Positions 27,718-37,497 are shown, numbered from the stretch's first letter. The stretch: DNA of 64,000 nt from Acidobacteriaceae bacterium TAA 166 (GCA_000421065.1 ATWD01000001.1:2906001-2970000), one strand, 5' to 3'. Made by a program: numbers and translations. Notes: generated by a model not told the origin, from the sequence alone.

Positions 27718-30700
27718 TTAGAAGGTGAATCGCAGGCTGGCCTGAATCTGCCGCGGGGTGTTGGTCTGGTTCAGGAAGATCTGGCCGAAGCTCGACGAGC
27801 TGATGCTCGCATTCGGTCCTGCAAACTGAACCCGGTTGAAGGCGTTGAAGAACTCCGCGCGGAAGTCCAACCCGAAGGGCTCGGGCAGGTAGATATGCTT
27901 GGCCGCCAGCATGTCGAAGTTCAACGTGCCTGGTGCGCGCACATCCGCCAAATAGCGTGGAGCATTGCCGAACTGGAACGAAGGCGTCGGGCTGAACGCC
28001 GCCGGATTGAAGTACAGTCCGCCGTTCTTGATCTGGCGACCTCCCGGAACCTTCGTCGAGACGCCGGTCACATTCGGACGCATCCCGTTGCCGCCGCCAA
28101 ACGAGTTGGAGGTGTTGGGCGAGGTCACTGCGATCGGAAGACCGTCGTCGTAGGTAAAGAAGGCTCCCGCCGACCATCCTCCCGCAACCTCGGAGAGCCA
28201 TCCGCTGTTCGCATAGGGCTTACCCCGTCCGAAGGGAAGCTCGTACTGTCCGCTCAGCCGAATGACGTTCGCTAAATCCTGCTGCGAGATCGAGCGGTCG
28301 CAGGCAGGGCAGTTGTTGTTCTGAAACCCCGTCGTGATGAAGTAATCGCCCACATTGTCCATCATCTTGCTGTGCGTATAGGCAAACAGAAGAGCCAGCC
28401 CCTGCGAGAACCTCTTCTCCACCGAGAGCTGCAGAGCGTGATAGGTCGACTGCCCAACAGGAACGGAGTTCCCCGTCAGGTTGAGAAACTGCGGATGAGG
28501 GCGTAGCAGCTGCCCGTACTGAACCGTGGGCTTGCTCAGAGGCGAGGTCTGGTCCTTAATGACGCCGAAGAAAGGATTGGTGACCGTCGTCGTCAGCTGC
28601 GATCCCAGCTTCAAGTCCGAGTCCGTAATCTGGTTGTAGTTGATCGGCGTATAGAGGTGCAGGCCGTTGTTCCCGACATAGCCCAGCGTAGCCACGATGC
28701 TCCACGGAAGCTGCCGCTGCACATCGAGCGACCATTGTTCGCTGTAGCTGATCTGCTGCTGGCGCACCATGCCGGAGATGTTCTGACCGGCTTGTGTCAG
28801 CAGTCCCAGGCTGCTGCCCGTCGGCTGCGTCAGGCCCTGCGGAAAGGGCGAAGCAAGGTTGAACTGCGGAGTAACTCCGTCAGCCTGGGCCGGATTCGAG
28901 GTCGTCACCGCCGCAAATCCAACCGAGGCGTTCGAAAGCCCCGCCGAAGGCGCATGGAAGAGGCCGAATCCTCCCCGCACGACCGTCTTGTCGTCAAATT
29001 TATAGGCAAAGCCGAAACGCGGATCGAGATTCTTCGTCTGCGTCTGCTGAATCCTGCCGCCCACACCGTTCGTTCCCACAAAACCAGGGCCGCCGGTCAG
29101 CGCTCCCAGCGATGAGACCTGCGAGTTCAACGGCGACGGCGAAGTCAGATCGAGGAAGATGTACTGATTCTTCTGCTCCTGATCCGGCAGCTCCAGGCTG
29201 TAGCGAAGACCGTAGGTCAGGGTGAGCTTCGGAGTCATGTGAAACTCATCCTGCGCATAGATCGCGTAATAGGGGTGTGTCACCCTGAACCCGGGAGCGA
29301 ATCCGCTCGAGACCGTTCCGGCCCCCAGCAGCAGATCGGCGACGCCGCTTCCCGTCGCGCCCGCAGCGGCGGCCAGGGGATCGGGACCACCGGTGAAGTT
29401 GCTGTTCGCCGTGACCGTGACCTCCTGGGCAATATTCTGTCCCTCGGGGAAATAACGGAAGTCGAAGCCGAACTTCAGCGAGTGCCTTCCCTGTAGCTTG
29501 GTCAGGTCCGCCGCATACTGCCACACGCTGCCGTAATCGACCTCCAGTCCGCCCTGCGGGCCAAGGCCGCTGATGCGCGTCGCCGTCACCTCCGGAAAGC
29601 TGAGAGCCGTCAGCCCTTGCACCACGTTGGGATCGAATCCCAGGCTCGTCGGATTGAAGCCCAGGCTCTCAGGGCTCCGGTTCGACTCCTGGTGCGCGTA
29701 GGCGAAGTGTTGGTTGAAGACCGTCGTCGGGGTCAGAACCCACGTATGCTGAACCATCCAGTTGTAGCCCGGCAGCCGTTGCCGGCCAGGCTCGGGAGAG
29801 AGATTGTTCCCATAAGGATCGGGGAAGATATTGTTTCTCTGGAACCAGTCGAACCGACCGAAGATCGACTGCGCATCGGAGAATCTATGATCGATGCGCA
29901 GATGAAGCGTGTTCTGCGTACTTGAGGTCGTCGCGTTCGAGAAGTAGTTATTCGTCGAGCTCGCGCCCTGTCCCGGCTGGTTCGGCAACGGGTAGGCCTT
30001 CAGGATGTTCACTCCCACCGGATTCAAAAACCCGCCCGGAATCTGGTTGTTGGCGAACGGTGTACGAAGATAGTGCCCGGGGTTGGCCGGATCCATCGTC
30101 GTCGTCCGTGGGTCGTAGATTGTGATCAGGTTGCCATTCACGTCGCGGGTCTGCGAAAAGTCTCCCTGGCGCTCGAGCGCCGTAGGAACCGTGCCGAGGA
30201 AGGAGCCCGCCTGGCTCTGCCGCAGCCCCTCATAGGTCGAGAAGAAGAAGGTGCGGTCCTGCCCGTGATAAAGGTGCGGCAAAACCACCGGCCCACCCAG
30301 AGCGTAGCCGAACTGATTTCTCTGGAAGTGAGGCTTCGCCAGGTGAGCCGCGTCGGCGTTGAAGCCGTTCGCGTCCAGAAGGCTGTTGCGGATGTACTCG
30401 AAGACGCTGCCGTGCAGCTGGTTGGTACCGGACTTCGTTGCGAAGGTGACGACGCCTCCGCTGGTGCGCCCCCACTCCGGGGCATAGGCCGTGGTCAGAA
30501 CCCGGAACTCCTGGATCGAATCCACCTGGGGAACCGCCGCGACCGCATTGTAGTCATAGGTCGTCGTATTGGCCGCTCCATCCAGAAGGCTCTCGGTCGT
30601 CGACAGCTTGCCTCCGTTGATCCGGAAGGTATTGGTATACGCCTGGCTTTGGTCGTTGTTGCCGGACTCGCTGCTATAAGCCGTCACACCCTGCGCGAAG

Positions 30701-31209
30701 TTCACCATCTGCAGAGGATTCCGGATATTCAGCGGAATATTCTGTACGAACTTGCTTTCGATCACGTTGCCGCGATCCGGCCTGTCGACCACCAGCTCAG
30801 GTGCCGAGGCCTCCACCGTCACCGATTGCGCGGCCTGCGACATCTTGAGCGGCACATCGATCGTTCTCGCTCCGCCTGCCTCCAGGCGAATCTCCGTCAC
30901 CGTGAAGTCGGCGAAGCCGGCACTCTTGACCCGAAGAATGTAGCCTCCCGGAAGCAGGGGAGGCATCTGGTAGTAGCCATCGTCGTTGCTTAACGAGTTT
31001 GTAACAACTCCGGTCGCTCCGTTTTGAATCTCGATCGCGGCCTTCGATACCGCCGCTCCGCTCGGGTCGGTGATGTGTCCGCTAACGACGCTGCTTTGGG
31101 CGTGTGCCATGTTCAGACCGAAGAGAAAAGACAGCAGGACTCCGGACAGCACACTCCAAACGCGCCAACTCCTGTGCAAGGGGTGAGGTCTTTCAGTAGG
31201 GTGGCTCAT
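27718..31209 (-). CDS. Oar-type TonB-dependent receptor, operon with phosphatase
   Basis: 1163-residue outer-membrane receptor. The ATG at 31209 (MSHPTERPHPLHRSWRVW) is chosen over a GTG at 31230. The signal (LSGVLLSFLFGLNMAHAQ) precedes the carboxypeptidase-regulatory-like domain (SGHITDPSGAAVSKAAIEIQ). The plug shows NIPLNIRNPLQMVNFAQGV, and the barrel ends in ASLRFTF. It is divergent from the propeller-sensor regulator at 31341 and is followed at 15 bp by a secreted tyrosine phosphatase. Two dyads lie in its upstream region. Same overall design as the 18215 receptor. Confidence 0.93.
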   Translation of the reverse strand: MSHPTERPHPLHRSWRVWSVLSGVLLSFLFGLNMAHAQSSVVSGHITDPSGAAVSKAAIEIQNGATGVVTNSLSNDDGYYQMPPLLPGGYILRVKSAGFADFTVTEIRLEAGGARTIDVPLKMSQAAQSVTVEASAPELVVDRPDRGNVIESKFVQNIPLNIRNPLQMVNFAQGVTAYSSESGNNDQSQAYTNTFRINGGKLSTTESLLDGAANTTTYDYNAVAAVPQVDSIQEFRVLTTAYAPEWGRTSGGVVTFATKSGTNQLHGSVFEYIRNSLLDANGFNADAAHLAKPHFQRNQFGYALGGPVVLPHLYHGQDRTFFFSTYEGLRQSQAGSFLGTVPTALERQGDFSQTRDVNGNLITIYDPRTTTMDPANPGHYLRTPFANNQIPGGFLNPVGVNILKAYPLPNQPGQGASSTNNYFSNATTSSTQNTLHLRIDHRFSDAQSIFGRFDWFQRNNIFPDPYGNNLSPEPGRQRLPGYNWMVQHTWVLTPTTVFNQHFAYAHQESNRSPESLGFNPTSLGFDPNVVQGLTALSFPEVTATRISGLGPQGGLEVDYGSVWQYAADLTKLQGRHSLKFGFDFRYFPEGQNIAQEVTVTANSNFTGGPDPLAAAAGATGSGVADLLLGAGTVSSGFAPGFRVTHPYYAIYAQDEFHMTPKLTLTYGLRYSLELPDQEQKNQYIFLDLTSPSPLNSQVSSLGALTGGPGFVGTNGVGGRIQQTQTKNLDPRFGFAYKFDDKTVVRGGFGLFHAPSAGLSNASVGFAAVTTSNPAQADGVTPQFNLASPFPQGLTQPTGSSLGLLTQAGQNISGMVRQQQISYSEQWSLDVQRQLPWSIVATLGYVGNNGLHLYTPINYNQITDSDLKLGSQLTTTVTNPFFGVIKDQTSPLSKPTVQYGQLLRPHPQFLNLTGNSVPVGQSTYHALQLSVEKRFSQGLALLFAYTHSKMMDNVGDYFITTGFQNNNCPACDRSISQQDLANVIRLSGQYELPFGRGKPYANSGWLSEVAGGWSAGAFFTYDDGLPIAVTSPNTSNSFGGGNGMRPNVTGVSTKVPGGRQIKNGGLYFNPAAFSPTPSFQFGNAPRYLADVRAPGTLNFDMLAAKHIYLPEPFGLDFRAEFFNAFNRVQFAGPNASISSSSFGQIFLNQTNTPRQIQASLRFTF

Positions 31210-31228
31210 GGCTCGATCTAACCCTCGC

Positions 31229-31249
31229 ACACTGTCTTCGAGGCAGTGT
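31229..31249. promoter_or_regulatory. Dyad 1 upstream of receptor gene
   Basis: Perfect 6-bp arms ACACTG and CAGTGT are separated by 9 nt, about 20 bp before the receptor ATG. It could be an operator or a leader hairpin in the receptor mRNA. Confidence 0.35.
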
Positions 31250-31263
31250 CAAGCCGATACGAG

Positions 31264-31289
31264 AGGGGTTACATAGCTGCGTAACCCCT
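31264..31289. promoter_or_regulatory. Dyad 2 in receptor/regulator divergent region, candidate operator
   Basis: Perfect 9-bp arms AGGGGTTAC and GTAACCCCT separated by 8 nt, in the 131-bp region between the two divergent starts. The size and symmetry fit binding of a dimeric winged-helix regulator, most simply the product of the adjacent gene at 31341. Confidence 0.5.
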
Positions 31290-31340
31290 TAATTTTCATT
31301 TACACCCCAGTAATCGCCGCTGGTTATCCTAAAAATAGCC

Positions 31341-33536
31341 ATGACAACCAAACCAGCGGAAGTTCAAGCCCAGCTTGAGCGGATACTGGCCTCGTCGGTC
31401 TTTTCCTCGTCCGCTCGGTCCGCTCAGTTCCTCCGGTTTTGTGTCGAACAAAGCCTGCGGGGCAACAACGACCAGATCAAGGAGTCCACGGTCGCGGTCG
31501 AGGTCTTCGGACGCGATCCGGCTTACAACCCGCGCACCGACCCGATCGTGCGTGTGCATGCCAAGCGGCTTCGCGACAAGCTCGACCAGTACTACCTCGT
31601 GCATGGCGTAGACGATCCCATTCGGATCACCATCCCCAAAGGAACCTACATCCCCCAGACCATCCGGACGCTGCCTCGCTTCGATCCCAGGCTGGTCGAA
31701 TTTCTTGAGCCCGAGAAGCAGGAACCGCCTTCCGCCCCCACTCCCGCGCCCAATTCATCGGTTCGACGAGTTCGCTTGTGGCTGGCAATTCTCCTTCCCA
31801 CCCTCTGCGCGCTCGTCTTCGCAATCCTCTTCTGGAGAAGGACCAGCACAGCAAACTCCTCTCTCCACACGGCAGACGAGGGAGTTCCCGTGAACGCAGA
31901 GCCGGGCCGGGAGAGAACCCCCTCCTGGTCACCCGATGGTCAGACCCTGGCCTTCTCCTGGGATGGCGGCATGCATCAATCCCCCAAGATCTATCTGCAG
32001 CGCGTCGGCCAGTCCCAGCCCTACCGGCTCACCCACCGGTCCGAGTCCGAGTTCCGCCCCGTCTGGTCTCCCGACCGGAGGTCCATCGCCTTTCTTCGCT
32101 ATCGCGATTCGAGCCACTTCGAGGTGGTTCAGGCCTCGATCCAGGACGATCAGGAACGGTCCCTCGGCACCTTCTCGTACTACTGGCCGCGCTTCGATGA
32201 CCAACCCGCTCTGGACTGGTCGCCTGACGGAAAGACTCTTCTCGTAGCCGAACAGCCGTCTGTCTCCTCACCAGTCCGCCTGCTTCTGTTGATCCTGGCC
32301 ACCGGAGAGAGACGTCCTCTGACCAATCCCTCCTCGGGAACCAGCGGAGACATCGATGGCAAGTTCTCTCCCGACGGCTCGCTCGTCGCCCTGCATCGTG
32401 GAGGATACGGCGATCTCTATATAGTGTCGGCCAAGGGCGAGACCTCCTCCACCCCGGCTCGCGCCCTCACCACCGACAACCCCGGAATCCGGGGCATCGC
32501 CTGGAGCTGCGATGGACGCCACGTCCTCTTCAGCAGCCACGCCGGAGGTTCGAGCTGGGCCCTCTGGCAAGTGGATCTGGACCACAGCGAACCGAAGCCC
32601 CTGCTCTCCGCCAGCCTGGACCTTACCTCGCCCGCAGTCTCCCCCGATGGAACCCAGCTGGCGTACGAGCGGGAAGACCATGTCACGAACCTGGTGGAGA
32701 TCTCGCCGGAACGAGGCCTCTCCCATACCTTCGCTCCCTCCAGCCGTCAGGAGTTCAGCCCCGTCTACTCCCCGGACGGAACCCGGGTTGTCTTCATCAG
32801 CACGCGCAGCGGGCCGTCCGAGCTCTGGATCGCGAACTCCGACGGCAGCTCTCCCCGGCAACTCACCAAATTCGATGGCGTGGGATTTCCGATCAGTCCC
32901 GCCTGGTCCCCTGATGAAGCCAGAATAATCTACGCGATTCGACGAGACGGCAAGACCAACCTGATGGTCAGCGAGATCGCTACAGGCCAGACCCGGCAGC
33001 TCACCTCCGGCAACGTCCGCTACCTCAGCCCGGTCTACAGTGCGGATGGACGCTCCATCTACTTCGAATCGAACGCAGGAGGCGTTGGCAGGATCTGGCG
33101 CATGTCCTCCGACGACACCGGCCAGCTCGAGCAGACCTTCTGGGACGTAGGCTCGATCTTTCTGCAGTCGCCCGACCGCAAGACGATCTTCTTCAAGGAT
33201 TCTCAGCCCGAGCTGCACATCGCCCGGCGCGACCTGGACACCGGGCAGCTCCGCGACGTCTTCCATAGCGATAAGCGACTAACCTCCTTCGAGGATCTCT
33301 GCGTCGGCGAAAAGACTCTCTATCTGAACCTGTCTTCGGTATGGGATTCCTCCGCGTCCGAGCTGGTCGCCGTCGATCTGGCCACCGGACGATCGCGCGT
33401 CGCCGCAAGCTTCAAAGACGTGCCGCCCGGGATGGAGTCAGGCTGCGCGGTCTCCCCCGACGGACGCCATGTCCTCATGACCTCGGTTCAGCGCGACGAC
33501 AGCGACATCTATACGGTCCATCTGGAACAGCGCTAG
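31341..33536 (+). CDS. Transmembrane regulator: winged-helix, TM helix, TolB-like propeller
   Basis: 731-residue one-component regulator. Residues 5-110 are the Terriglobia winged-helix module (SAQFLRFCVEQ, IKESTVAVEVFGRDP, PIVRVHAKRLRDKLDQYY). A membrane helix lies at about 145-165 (RLWLAILLPTLCALVFAILF). Residues 190-731 form a TolB/PD40-type beta-propeller with repeats such as PSWSPDGQTLAF, PVWSPDRRSIAF, AVSPDGTQLAY and PVYSPDGTRVVF. DNA binding should be cytoplasmic and the propeller periplasmic. It is divergent from the receptor at 27718, and a 9-bp-arm palindrome lies between. A propeller sensor may detect a protein partner or a bulky ligand. Confidence 0.87.
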   Translation: MTTKPAEVQAQLERILASSVFSSSARSAQFLRFCVEQSLRGNNDQIKESTVAVEVFGRDPAYNPRTDPIVRVHAKRLRDKLDQYYLVHGVDDPIRITIPKGTYIPQTIRTLPRFDPRLVEFLEPEKQEPPSAPTPAPNSSVRRVRLWLAILLPTLCALVFAILFWRRTSTANSSLHTADEGVPVNAEPGRERTPSWSPDGQTLAFSWDGGMHQSPKIYLQRVGQSQPYRLTHRSESEFRPVWSPDRRSIAFLRYRDSSHFEVVQASIQDDQERSLGTFSYYWPRFDDQPALDWSPDGKTLLVAEQPSVSSPVRLLLLILATGERRPLTNPSSGTSGDIDGKFSPDGSLVALHRGGYGDLYIVSAKGETSSTPARALTTDNPGIRGIAWSCDGRHVLFSSHAGGSSWALWQVDLDHSEPKPLLSASLDLTSPAVSPDGTQLAYEREDHVTNLVEISPERGLSHTFAPSSRQEFSPVYSPDGTRVVFISTRSGPSELWIANSDGSSPRQLTKFDGVGFPISPAWSPDEARIIYAIRRDGKTNLMVSEIATGQTRQLTSGNVRYLSPVYSADGRSIYFESNAGGVGRIWRMSSDDTGQLEQTFWDVGSIFLQSPDRKTIFFKDSQPELHIARRDLDTGQLRDVFHSDKRLTSFEDLCVGEKTLYLNLSSVWDSSASELVAVDLATGRSRVAASFKDVPPGMESGCAVSPDGRHVLMTSVQRDDSDIYTVHLEQR

Positions 33537-33569
33537 GGCGTATCCACAAATTATTTGGGATAAAGAACA

Positions 33570-33757
33570 GCGCTGCCGCGCGGGCGCCCTACGCGGGCAG
33601 CGGTCACTTTGTGACACGTATGTCGGCTTCGCCGTGGGCCTCCCTTCGGTTCGGCGCAAACATCTTCGCAAGCGACCAACGGGAGCCCCACGCCGAAGGC
33701 CCACTACGCGTCACGAAGTGACCGCCCCACGCGCAGTGGGCCCGGCCGGAAGGCCAT
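33570..33757. repeat. Palindromic intergenic element, copy A
   Basis: Copy of the repeat family described in the findings. It has the left end GCGCTGCCGCGCGGGC, inner GGTCACTTTGTGACACG, centre TTCGGCGCAAACATCTTCG, CGTCACGAAGTGACCGCC, and right end CCCGGCCGGAAGGCCAT. It lies between the convergent propeller regulator and fifth receptor genes. Confidence 0.85.
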
Positions 33758-33787
33758 CGCCTTTCCTCTTCAAAAACTCCGTTCTAC

Positions 33788-36544
33788 CTAAAAAGAGAAC
33801 CGCGCTCCGAACTCGATCCTCCGCGCTGTCTGGGCAACGGTAGGCTGTCCCAGGGTCGGCGAAAGAACGGAGCTCACCCCTGTCACATTCGTATGGTTCA
33901 GAACGTTCGCGCTGCGCGCGTTGACGACAAATGTACGCAGATGATCAGCATCCCGCGGGTTAAGAACAAACTCCCGGCTCAGGTTGGTATCCAGATGAAA
34001 GAGACTCGGCAGCGTACCCGCGTTGCGATACAAGGTTCCGTTCACAGCATTGGCCGTAAGAAGACCATAGGGGGTCTGGTACGTGCCTGCTCCCGGAGCG
34101 GACGCATACGCCGGACGATCGTTGAAGATTCCATCCCCATTCGCATCCGTGCCTGTCGTGATGTTATACGCTCCTCCGCTCGTGCCATCGAGCTGAACGG
34201 ACCACCGAATCTTGTAGGGAAGGGAAACGCTGCCGAAGAACGATCCCGCATTCGCCCGCACCCAATCGGCCCGCGACGACTCTCCCGAATCGCTGTAGCT
34301 CGATTGCGGACTTCCAAGCGGATCGCCTCCATCGGACTTGAAATTAACATGGCGATAGCTGAAGTGAAGATCGAACCGTTTGTAGCTATGTTGATCGAGC
34401 GAGAAAGAGACCACGTTCCCCGCAAGATGGCCGGTATTTTGATATTGCAGAATGTTTTCGTTCGCCGCGAAGGGTCGAGAGGCTAAAAGAGCCGCGATCG
34501 GATTGGGCGCTATCCCTGTGCTGGTGGCCACTCTCGGCGCATTGATGTTGCGGACCCGAAGCCGGTCCCAGTCTTCTCCCCAGTAGAAGCTCGCGCGAGC
34601 GTTCCAGTGATGCGAGAGATCGTGCTCCGCATCAACATCCACCGAAAGAATTGATTTCTGCACCATCGAATGAGAGAACTCCCGAACAGTATCGATCGCA
34701 ATCGAGGTCGCCGTTGGCGCGAGAGGATCCGCATAATCCGGCGAATAGATCGTCAGCTGCCTCTGTCGGACTCCATTCGTCCGATAGACATCAGAGATGA
34801 TGGAGGCGGTATTGGGATCGTGGAAGATTCCACCGTGAACATGGAACGTCCACGTCGATCTTTTGTCAGCGGTCCATCCGAAGCCAAGACGAGGTTCAAA
34901 GCTTAGAAAGCTTTCAGGCGAGGTCTGGAGCCCATAACGGAGTCCGGCCGCCATGGTGAGACGTGGAGCAATCTGAACCGTATCCTCGACAAACAATGCG
35001 GGACGCCATTGCGTAATGGGCACAACAGGATCTCCCGTGTTCACCTGATAGGTCGTTGGCATCCCTCCCGGGAGGCCACGCAAGGTCCTCTCATATTGTT
35101 CGAGACCATCGATCGTCGTCGTCTGACCGCTCGAACTCCCACTGGAGTCCAGCTGGGGCGCGCTTCCCCCACCGAAGACAAACGCCCCATTGAAGGTATC
35201 CGGATCGTAGTTATGAAGAAAGATTGTGAGCGATTGAAGCCCAAATTTGAGAGTGTGCCTGCCTCGTATGAGAACGACGTTGTCGTCGACCTCAAGATCT
35301 CTCTCTCGCGTGTTGAGCTCTCCCGCGGTAGAGCCTCCACGGCTGAAGTAGCCGGCTACCTGGAGAGCGGGAGCGGTCGAGTTCGGCGTCTGCGCGGATC
35401 GTTTCCAGCTGAAGCCGACCCGGGTCTCATGCAGCAGGTTCGCTCCAAAGGTCAGCGTATTCCCAATTCTGAGATCGTACTCACTGGTCAGGCCGGTATA
35501 TCCGGCCTCCGGCAGAACAAGACCGCCGACCCCCTGGTTTCCCTGCGTATTGACGTTCGCGACAAAGGCTACGAAGGAGGTGGATCTTGGCGTGAGCTGC
35601 CATCCGGTTCTTGCCGACCCGATCCATAACCTCTGCGGCGCCGTGACCGTCTGCAAAAATGGGGTTGCGACGCCGTTCTCGTCAGGGAGTCTAGCGTTGA
35701 CGACATTGAACTCGTCGATATCCCGCTTCTCCAGCGCCAGAGCATAATCTGCTCTCCTGGGAACGATAGGGCCGCTCAGCTCGAAGCCGTATCTCCGTTT
35801 GCCCCCTGGTGTCGCCGTAAGGGAGAAGGGATCGGTAGCGTTCAAAGCTCCTGCGCTTCCGGTAAAAAATACGGCTCCGTGAAGATTCGAGGTGCCCGGC
35901 TTCGTCACAATCTCAATCAAACCCCCACCATAAGGAGGCCACTGATATTCGGACGAGAAGAGGTCCGGGTTGATGCGGATCGAGGCAATCGAGTTCTTCG
36001 GCGGAAGAGCGCCCGGATTCTGAAATCCATCCACCGTAATATGCGCATTGCTGGGATCTCCCCCCGATTCCGCCGCCAGAATCTGAAGCTGACGCACGAA
36101 ATCGTCCGGATCGTCGGCGAGTTGCTGGATCTGCTGCGTATTGAGATCGACCGTATTCGAACCGTGATCGCTATCCAGTTCCGTGCTCTCCGCGTCGACC
36201 TGTACGCTCGTCTCGACGCTTGCGAGAGCAAGTTGTTCATCCGCTCGAATGCTCTCTCCGGGGCGGAGGAGGAGAGTCTTCGAACCGCTCTTGAATCCCT
36301 GTGCTTCGATCTGAAGAACGATCTCACCGGCGGGCAGGCAATCGAATCGGTAACGGCCTGCGGGGTCCGCGAGGGCGTCTTCTCCGATTGAAGATGTAAC
36401 CCGGGCTCCTGGAACGATCGCTCCGGTCGGATCGGTGATAAGGCCCTCGACACGCGCTCCCCGCGAACACCCCCTCTGCCCCAATGCCGAACAGGAGGTC
36501 AGCCAAAGCGCGAGGACAATAGCCACTCCTGATTCACGACGCAT
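33788..36544 (-). CDS. Divergent TonB-dependent receptor (DDPDDF plug subfamily)
   Basis: 918-residue outer-membrane receptor. GGAGGT precedes the ATG. The signal peptide (VAIVLALWLTSCSALGQ) is followed by a carboxypeptidase-regulatory-like domain (EGLITDPTGAIVPGARVTSS). The plug lacks the LPLNGRN motif of the other receptors and instead has QLADDPDDFVRQLQILA, a mark of another Acidobacteria receptor branch. The barrel ends in FGARFSF. It is about 240 residues shorter than its neighbours. The gene is convergent with the regulator at 31341, with a palindromic repeat between. Ligand unknown. Confidence 0.9.
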   Translation of the reverse strand: MRRESGVAIVLALWLTSCSALGQRGCSRGARVEGLITDPTGAIVPGARVTSSIGEDALADPAGRYRFDCLPAGEIVLQIEAQGFKSGSKTLLLRPGESIRADEQLALASVETSVQVDAESTELDSDHGSNTVDLNTQQIQQLADDPDDFVRQLQILAAESGGDPSNAHITVDGFQNPGALPPKNSIASIRINPDLFSSEYQWPPYGGGLIEIVTKPGTSNLHGAVFFTGSAGALNATDPFSLTATPGGKRRYGFELSGPIVPRRADYALALEKRDIDEFNVVNARLPDENGVATPFLQTVTAPQRLWIGSARTGWQLTPRSTSFVAFVANVNTQGNQGVGGLVLPEAGYTGLTSEYDLRIGNTLTFGANLLHETRVGFSWKRSAQTPNSTAPALQVAGYFSRGGSTAGELNTRERDLEVDDNVVLIRGRHTLKFGLQSLTIFLHNYDPDTFNGAFVFGGGSAPQLDSSGSSSGQTTTIDGLEQYERTLRGLPGGMPTTYQVNTGDPVVPITQWRPALFVEDTVQIAPRLTMAAGLRYGLQTSPESFLSFEPRLGFGWTADKRSTWTFHVHGGIFHDPNTASIISDVYRTNGVRQRQLTIYSPDYADPLAPTATSIAIDTVREFSHSMVQKSILSVDVDAEHDLSHHWNARASFYWGEDWDRLRVRNINAPRVATSTGIAPNPIAALLASRPFAANENILQYQNTGHLAGNVVSFSLDQHSYKRFDLHFSYRHVNFKSDGGDPLGSPQSSYSDSGESSRADWVRANAGSFFGSVSLPYKIRWSVQLDGTSGGAYNITTGTDANGDGIFNDRPAYASAPGAGTYQTPYGLLTANAVNGTLYRNAGTLPSLFHLDTNLSREFVLNPRDADHLRTFVVNARSANVLNHTNVTGVSSVLSPTLGQPTVAQTARRIEFGARFSF

Positions 36545-36797
36545 GTCTCTGTACCTCCGGACCTCAGTATTGAGGGGAGGAGCAGATCCGTCTCAACCCT
36601 TTGCAGCGAATCAAAGAGGAGATGCAGCGAAGGTCATTACTGGGCTGGCGAACAAATCGTGCCGCGTAAAGAGAGTTCCATTCAGGGTTACTTGCAGATG
36701 TCTCGATCACGAATATCATTTCAAGGGGGGAACGACTTCATCTTGCTCGCACATTTCACAGGAAACTCAAACGAACACCGCGAAGGGAACCCACGAA

Positions 36798-37199
36798 ATG
36801 TCTTCAGGATCAAACCAGGGACTGATTCACCTATCCAGCCCATATACGGTCTCGGAAACCATCGCCCGCCTGCAGGAGATCGTGAAGTCGAAGGGCATTG
36901 CGATCCTCGTCCTGATCGATCACAGCGGAGATGCAGAGCGCGTGGGATTGAAGATGAACCCAACACAGCTTCTCATCTTCGGAAACCCAAAAGCGGGAAC
37001 TCCTCTCATGGTGGCCGTTCCATCCGCAGCCATTGATCTTCCCCTCAAAGCTCTCGCATGGCAAGACGCAGAAGGTAAGGTATGGCTCTCCTATAATAGC
37101 CCTGAATATCTGGCGGAGCGACACTTCATCCCGGCCGATCTACTCAAAAATATCGCGGGAATCAAGACTCTCTGTGAAGAGGCAGTTCATAGGTCGTAG
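36798..37199 (+). CDS. DUF302-family protein
   Basis: 133-residue protein with the DUF302 plan: SPYTVSETIARLQEIVKSKGIAIL at the N-terminus, LLIFGNPKAGTPLM in the middle and LPLKALAWQDAEGKVWLSYN near the end. The structure is a small alpha/beta fold; function is unknown, though members often sit near redox or metal-stress genes, as here near Dps and Msr. The ATG at 36798 is preceded by GAAGGGAAC. The open frame runs far upstream to 36435, but that part overlaps the receptor promoter region and is not protein-like. Confidence 0.85.
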   Translation: MSSGSNQGLIHLSSPYTVSETIARLQEIVKSKGIAILVLIDHSGDAERVGLKMNPTQLLIFGNPKAGTPLMVAVPSAAIDLPLKALAWQDAEGKVWLSYNSPEYLAERHFIPADLLKNIAGIKTLCEEAVHRS

Positions 37200-37497
37200 G
37201 CAGGATTCCAGAGGGGAATACCCTTTTCTTCAGCCTTTTGCGTCGCTCTCTCATGCTGCGCTTCGCCAAAGATTAGCCGCCTAAGCTCTTCCAACCCTAT
37301 GTCTTATTGAGTCTGATCCAGTCGAGCAAAGGCAAGATCTTGCACATCGGCAAAGCCGTTGAAAAATAACTCGCCTCATATTGAAATATCCTTGGAAGAA
37401 GAAGGAATTCAGAGTCCGATCAATCTCCTCCCGCCCAAAGCGCACTTCGGGAAGAACCATGATCCCCACAATGCAGCAAACGTGAAAGGTTAAGAGT
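37200..37497. other. Intergenic region before dps
   Basis: Nearly 300 bases without a supported gene. AAAGG lies just before the dps ATG. No dyad typical of OxyR, Fur or other regulators was recognised by eye. Confidence 0.45.
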
